Assembly (NCBI GenBank): GCA_964613675.1
Contig: CAZTIH010000126.1
Location: 1-7,554, forward strand
From: DAIUCA01 sp964613675
GTDB taxonomy: Bacteria > Pseudomonadota > Gammaproteobacteria > Competibacterales > Competibacteraceae
Length of the DNA stretch: 7,554 bases
Direction of reading: 5' to 3'
In this document: positions 5,075 to 7,554 of the stretch, piece after piece
Position numbering within the stretch: position 1 is the first letter of the stretch
Layout: the number at the start of each line of letters is the position of its first letter
Program-made: the position numbers and the translations under genes
Notes under the pieces: model-generated
Told to the model about the DNA's origin: nothing
Seen by the model: only the letters and a program-made list of their open reading frames with translations
Database searches by the model: none

Positions 5075-6292
5075 ATGATTAAGAACGAACGCTTTGTCAG
5101 TCGATTGACGCGCCGAACCTTGGCCTTGATTTTAGCGGGCGGTCGGGGCGCGGGACTGGCGGATTTAACCCAGAATCGTCCCGATGCAGCCCTGCATTTT
5201 GCGGGCAAATTTCGTCTGATCGACTTCCCTTTATCAAATTGTGTGAATTCGGGGGTGCGACAAATTGGCGTACTCACTCAATATCGTGCGCATCCCCTCA
5301 TCCATCATCTTCATAAGGCGTGGAACTTTCTCGATAGTGACCGAGGCGAGTTTATCGAAGTCTTGCCCGCGTCTTTGGATAATCAGGGGTATGCGGGGAC
5401 AGCCGATGCAGTCAACAAAAATCTGAACGTCATTCAAGCCTTTGATCCTGAACTCATTTTGATTCTCGCATCCGATCATGTTTACAAGATGGATTACGGG
5501 GCTTTGCTCGCGGCGCACATCGAAAAACAGGCCGATTTAACGATTGGAGGCGCGACCTTGCCTCGCGAAGAAGCACGACGTTATGGCGTTTTGCGGGTCG
5601 ATGAAGCGGGGCGAATTCAGCAATTTTGGGAAAAACCGCCCCATCCCGAACCCCTTGCAGATGATCCGACGCACGCACTGGTCTCTATGGGAATTTATGT
5701 TTTTAATCCGCACTTTCTGATGGATTGCTTGAATCGTTACCAACCTGCTGATTTTGCTAGAGATTTAATTCCACACTTGGTAGCTGAACATCGCTTATTT
5801 GTCTATCTATTCCGCGATATGCACGGTAAACAGCCCTATTGGCGCGATATTGGGGATGTCAACGCTTATTACCACGCCAATATGGAACTTCTGACCCCCC
5901 AACCAGAACTCGATCTTTACGACAAGGAATGGCCGCTACTCACCCATCAGTGGCAGATTCCCCCTGCCAAATTTGTGTTCGAGGAATTTGGGCGAACGGG
6001 CATTGCGACGGATTCACTCGTGTCGGGGGGCTGTATTTTATCGGGGGCGCAGGCGGAACATTCCCTGTTATTTAGCCGAGTCAGACTGCATTCCTACGCA
6101 CAAGTCATTGATTCTGTGCTCTTGCCTAATGTGAGCGTCGGGCGTCACAGCCGATTACGACGGGCCATTGTCGATAGTGATGTCGAAATTCCCCCAGATA
6201 CCGTCATTGGCGAAAATCTGGACCAAGACGCCCGCCGATTTACCGTGACCAATCAAGGGGTCATTCTGGTTTGCCGACATAACTTCAATTAA
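5075..6292 (+). CDS. glgC: GlgC-family glucose-1-phosphate adenylyltransferase homologue, altered nucleotide-binding loop
   Basis: GlgC makes ADP-glucose from ATP and glucose 1-phosphate for glycogen synthesis. The 405-residue protein aligns along its full length with the E. coli enzyme (431): GKFRLIDFPLSNCVNSG (44-60), GTADAV (108-113), ASDHVYKMDY (132-141, with D134 at the catalytic Asp position), WEKP (185-188, with K187 at the glucose-1-phosphate Lys position), SMGIYVF (204-210), PYWRDIG (254-260), and the left-handed beta-helix region (SLVSGGCILSG, LLFSRVRLHS, VIGENLDQDARRF). The family signature is broken: GGRGTRL is GGRGAGL (22-28) and R-KPA is RPDAA (35-39), so the positions of E. coli Arg32 and Lys42 hold Gly27 and Asp37, and Lys39 is Asn34. 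This suggests weak or no catalysis, perhaps a regulatory subunit. It sits 15 bases after priA with only a weak ribosome-binding site (CAGAGA). Last gene of the plus-strand run. Confidence 0.9.
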   Translation: MIKNERFVSRLTRRTLALILAGGRGAGLADLTQNRPDAALHFAGKFRLIDFPLSNCVNSGVRQIGVLTQYRAHPLIHHLHKAWNFLDSDRGEFIEVLPASLDNQGYAGTADAVNKNLNVIQAFDPELILILASDHVYKMDYGALLAAHIEKQADLTIGGATLPREEARRYGVLRVDEAGRIQQFWEKPPHPEPLADDPTHALVSMGIYVFNPHFLMDCLNRYQPADFARDLIPHLVAEHRLFVYLFRDMHGKQPYWRDIGDVNAYYHANMELLTPQPELDLYDKEWPLLTHQWQIPPAKFVFEEFGRTGIATDSLVSGGCILSGAQAEHSLLFSRVRLHSYAQVIDSVLLPNVSVGRHSRLRRAIVDSDVEIPPDTVIGENLDQDARRFTVTNQGVILVCRHNFN

Positions 6293-7554
6293 TCAATGAT
6301 TTACGGGTCGTCAATGGCTGTGCAGACCGCTGTTGAGCGACGAGCAAAGTTTCGATGATGCTGGCGGGCTGCGGCATACTGAATAAAAATCCTTGGCCCT
6401 CCTCACACCCAGTTGCCGTCAAAAACTGACGTTGTTCGTCGGTTTCGATACCTTCCGCAATCAGACTCAACTTCAGACTTTTCGCAACGGCAATAATCGC
6501 TTGGGTAATCGCCGTGTCATCGGCATTGTGGGGCACCCCCGTCACAAAGGAACGGTCAATTTTGAGATGGTCAAGGGGCAGTTTTTTCAAATAATTCAAG
6601 CTGGAATACCCCACACCAAAGTCGTCCATTGCTAAATGAATCCCCATCGCTTTGAAGGCCGCGAGCACCTGTCTTGTGCGTTCGAGCTGCTCCATCATAG
6701 TGCTTTCGGTGATTTCTAATTCTAGGGTCGTCGGAGGCAATTCAAACTTCTGCAATACCTGCGAAACCTGATTCACTAAATCGCCTTGGCTAAACTGCCG
6801 AGGCGAAAGATTGACGGCCATGCGAATGATCGGAAGCCCCTGTTTTTGCCATTTAGCAGCCTGTTTACACGCAGTTTCGAGCACCCAGCTGCCTAGCGGA
6901 ATAATTAACCCCGTATCTTCTGCAAGGGTGATGAAGTGGGCGGGCGGAACCATTCCACGTTCTGGATGTTGCCACCGTACCAATGCCTCGACCCCCGCAA
7001 TTAACCCCGTTTTCAGACTAATACGCGGCTGGTAGTGCAAAATAAACTCTTGATTTTTAAGCCCTTGATGGAGCTGTTGGGTGAAGAGCAATTGATCTTG
7101 TGCCCGATTACCGATTTCTCGCGTGAAGAAGCGATACCCGTTTTTACCGCTATTTTTCACTTGGTACATCGCAGCATCGGCATTCCTTAGGAGTGCGTCG
7201 ATATCTCGGCCATCCTCCGGATAATGGCTAATGCCTACACTGGCAGAAATTCGCACTTCGTGGCCGGCTATTTTGAAGGGCACATTCAGCGTCTGGATGA
7301 GTTGATGAACCTGCTGTTCAACCTGGGATTTGTTCTGAATCTCGCGCATCAGCACGGCAAATTCATCTCCACCCAAACGTCCCAACACGACATTCGACCA
7401 AGGCAATTGCTGCAAGCGCGTTGCGGCTTGGTGCAGCAGTTGATCGCCCGCGCCATGCCCAAAAGAATCATTTACCGCTTTAAATTGATCTAAGTCGATG
7501 AATAACAACGCAAATTGTGAATTATTTTGTCGCGCCTGCTCAAGGGCAGTGCGT
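6285..7554 (-). CDS. GGDEF-EAL cyclic-di-GMP signalling protein, N-terminus beyond window
   Basis: The frame stays open to the right edge, so the start is outside the window and 422 residues are visible. The TTG at 7508 is internal: the preceding codons read LEQARQNNSQFA, which leads directly into LLFIDLDQFKAVND at the start of a GGDEF domain. Counting from the first complete codon, an intact GGDEF (61-65; bases 7359-7373) sits in GRLGGDEFAVLM, with no RxxD inhibitory site before it. The EAL domain follows with EALVRW (189-194), NLSPRQF (248-254), ELEITES (278-284), DDFGVGYSSLNYLKKL (310-325), KID (331-333) and AEGIETDEQ (366-374), covering the residues expected for metal binding and phosphodiesterase activity. 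It could therefore make and break cyclic-di-GMP, or act mainly as a phosphodiesterase. A sensor domain probably lies upstream. Its 3' end overlaps the glgC 3' end by 8 bases, and no terminator is visible there. Confidence 0.93.
   Translation of the reverse strand, partial: RTALEQARQNNSQFALLFIDLDQFKAVNDSFGHGAGDQLLHQAATRLQQLPWSNVVLGRLGGDEFAVLMREIQNKSQVEQQVHQLIQTLNVPFKIAGHEVRISASVGISHYPEDGRDIDALLRNADAAMYQVKNSGKNGYRFFTREIGNRAQDQLLFTQQLHQGLKNQEFILHYQPRISLKTGLIAGVEALVRWQHPERGMVPPAHFITLAEDTGLIIPLGSWVLETACKQAAKWQKQGLPIIRMAVNLSPRQFSQGDLVNQVSQVLQKFELPPTTLELEITESTMMEQLERTRQVLAAFKAMGIHLAMDDFGVGYSSLNYLKKLPLDHLKIDRSFVTGVPHNADDTAITQAIIAVAKSLKLSLIAEGIETDEQRQFLTATGCEEGQGFLFSMPQPASIIETLLVAQQRSAQPLTTRKSLIN

Noticed and set aside
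5075..5200. Frameshift or sequencing error as the cause of the altered GlgC loop.
   Set aside because: The frame is continuous, the flanking motifs LALILAGGRG and HFAGKFRLIDF are in register at the normal spacing, and several separate codons differ.
5234..5743. Minus-strand open frames inside glgC.
   Set aside because: They lie opposite a well-conserved coding gene and show no recognisable domain or ribosome-binding site.
7506..7508. TTG at 7508 as the start of the GGDEF-EAL gene.
   Set aside because: The frame is open to the window edge and the upstream codons read as the normal beginning of a GGDEF domain, so the gene simply continues beyond the window.

Overview
The window looks like a chromosomal segment of a gammaproteobacterium of middling GC content. 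PriA and GlgC both align well from memory with their E. coli counterparts, SixA and a GGDEF-EAL protein are present, and a Mu-type phage gene lies at the left edge. Genus cannot be fixed by eye. A Beggiatoa/Thiothrix-like organism is possible, but that is only a guess.

Layout. (1) Positions 2-280 hold the 3' end of a Mu-like phage virion morphogenesis (gpG-type) gene, about 63% GC by hand count and visibly richer than what follows. (2) Positions 281-371 are non-coding and carry one solitary CRISPR-like repeat (306-342), which may also act as a terminator for the next gene. (3) On the minus strand, a small P-loop kinase-like gene (2169 to 1639) overlaps a Sel1-repeat gene (1652 to 372) made of eleven 36-residue units. 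(4) A 96-base divergent spacer (2170-2265) separates these from a tightly packed plus-strand run: sixA, a stand-alone acyl carrier protein, priA (TTG start) and a glgC-family gene, with gaps of 14, -4 and 15 bases. (5) A minus-strand GGDEF-EAL gene, cut by the right edge, converges on glgC, and the two coding ends overlap by 8 bases.

How the genes fit together. The plus-strand run is probably one transcript, but it mixes unrelated jobs: phosphohistidine removal, acyl/peptidyl carrier, replication restart and glycogen synthesis. The P-loop/Sel1 pair is probably translated together.

The strongest oddities are two variant housekeeping proteins. The GlgC homologue has lost the Arg and Lys of the family's N-terminal nucleotide-binding signature while the rest of the protein is intact, so it may be a non-catalytic regulatory subunit. 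PriA is about 65 residues shorter than the E. coli protein, exactly where the winged-helix domain should be. No complete new defence or mobile system is visible. The solitary CRISPR-like repeat beside a severed phage gene is the closest hint of one.
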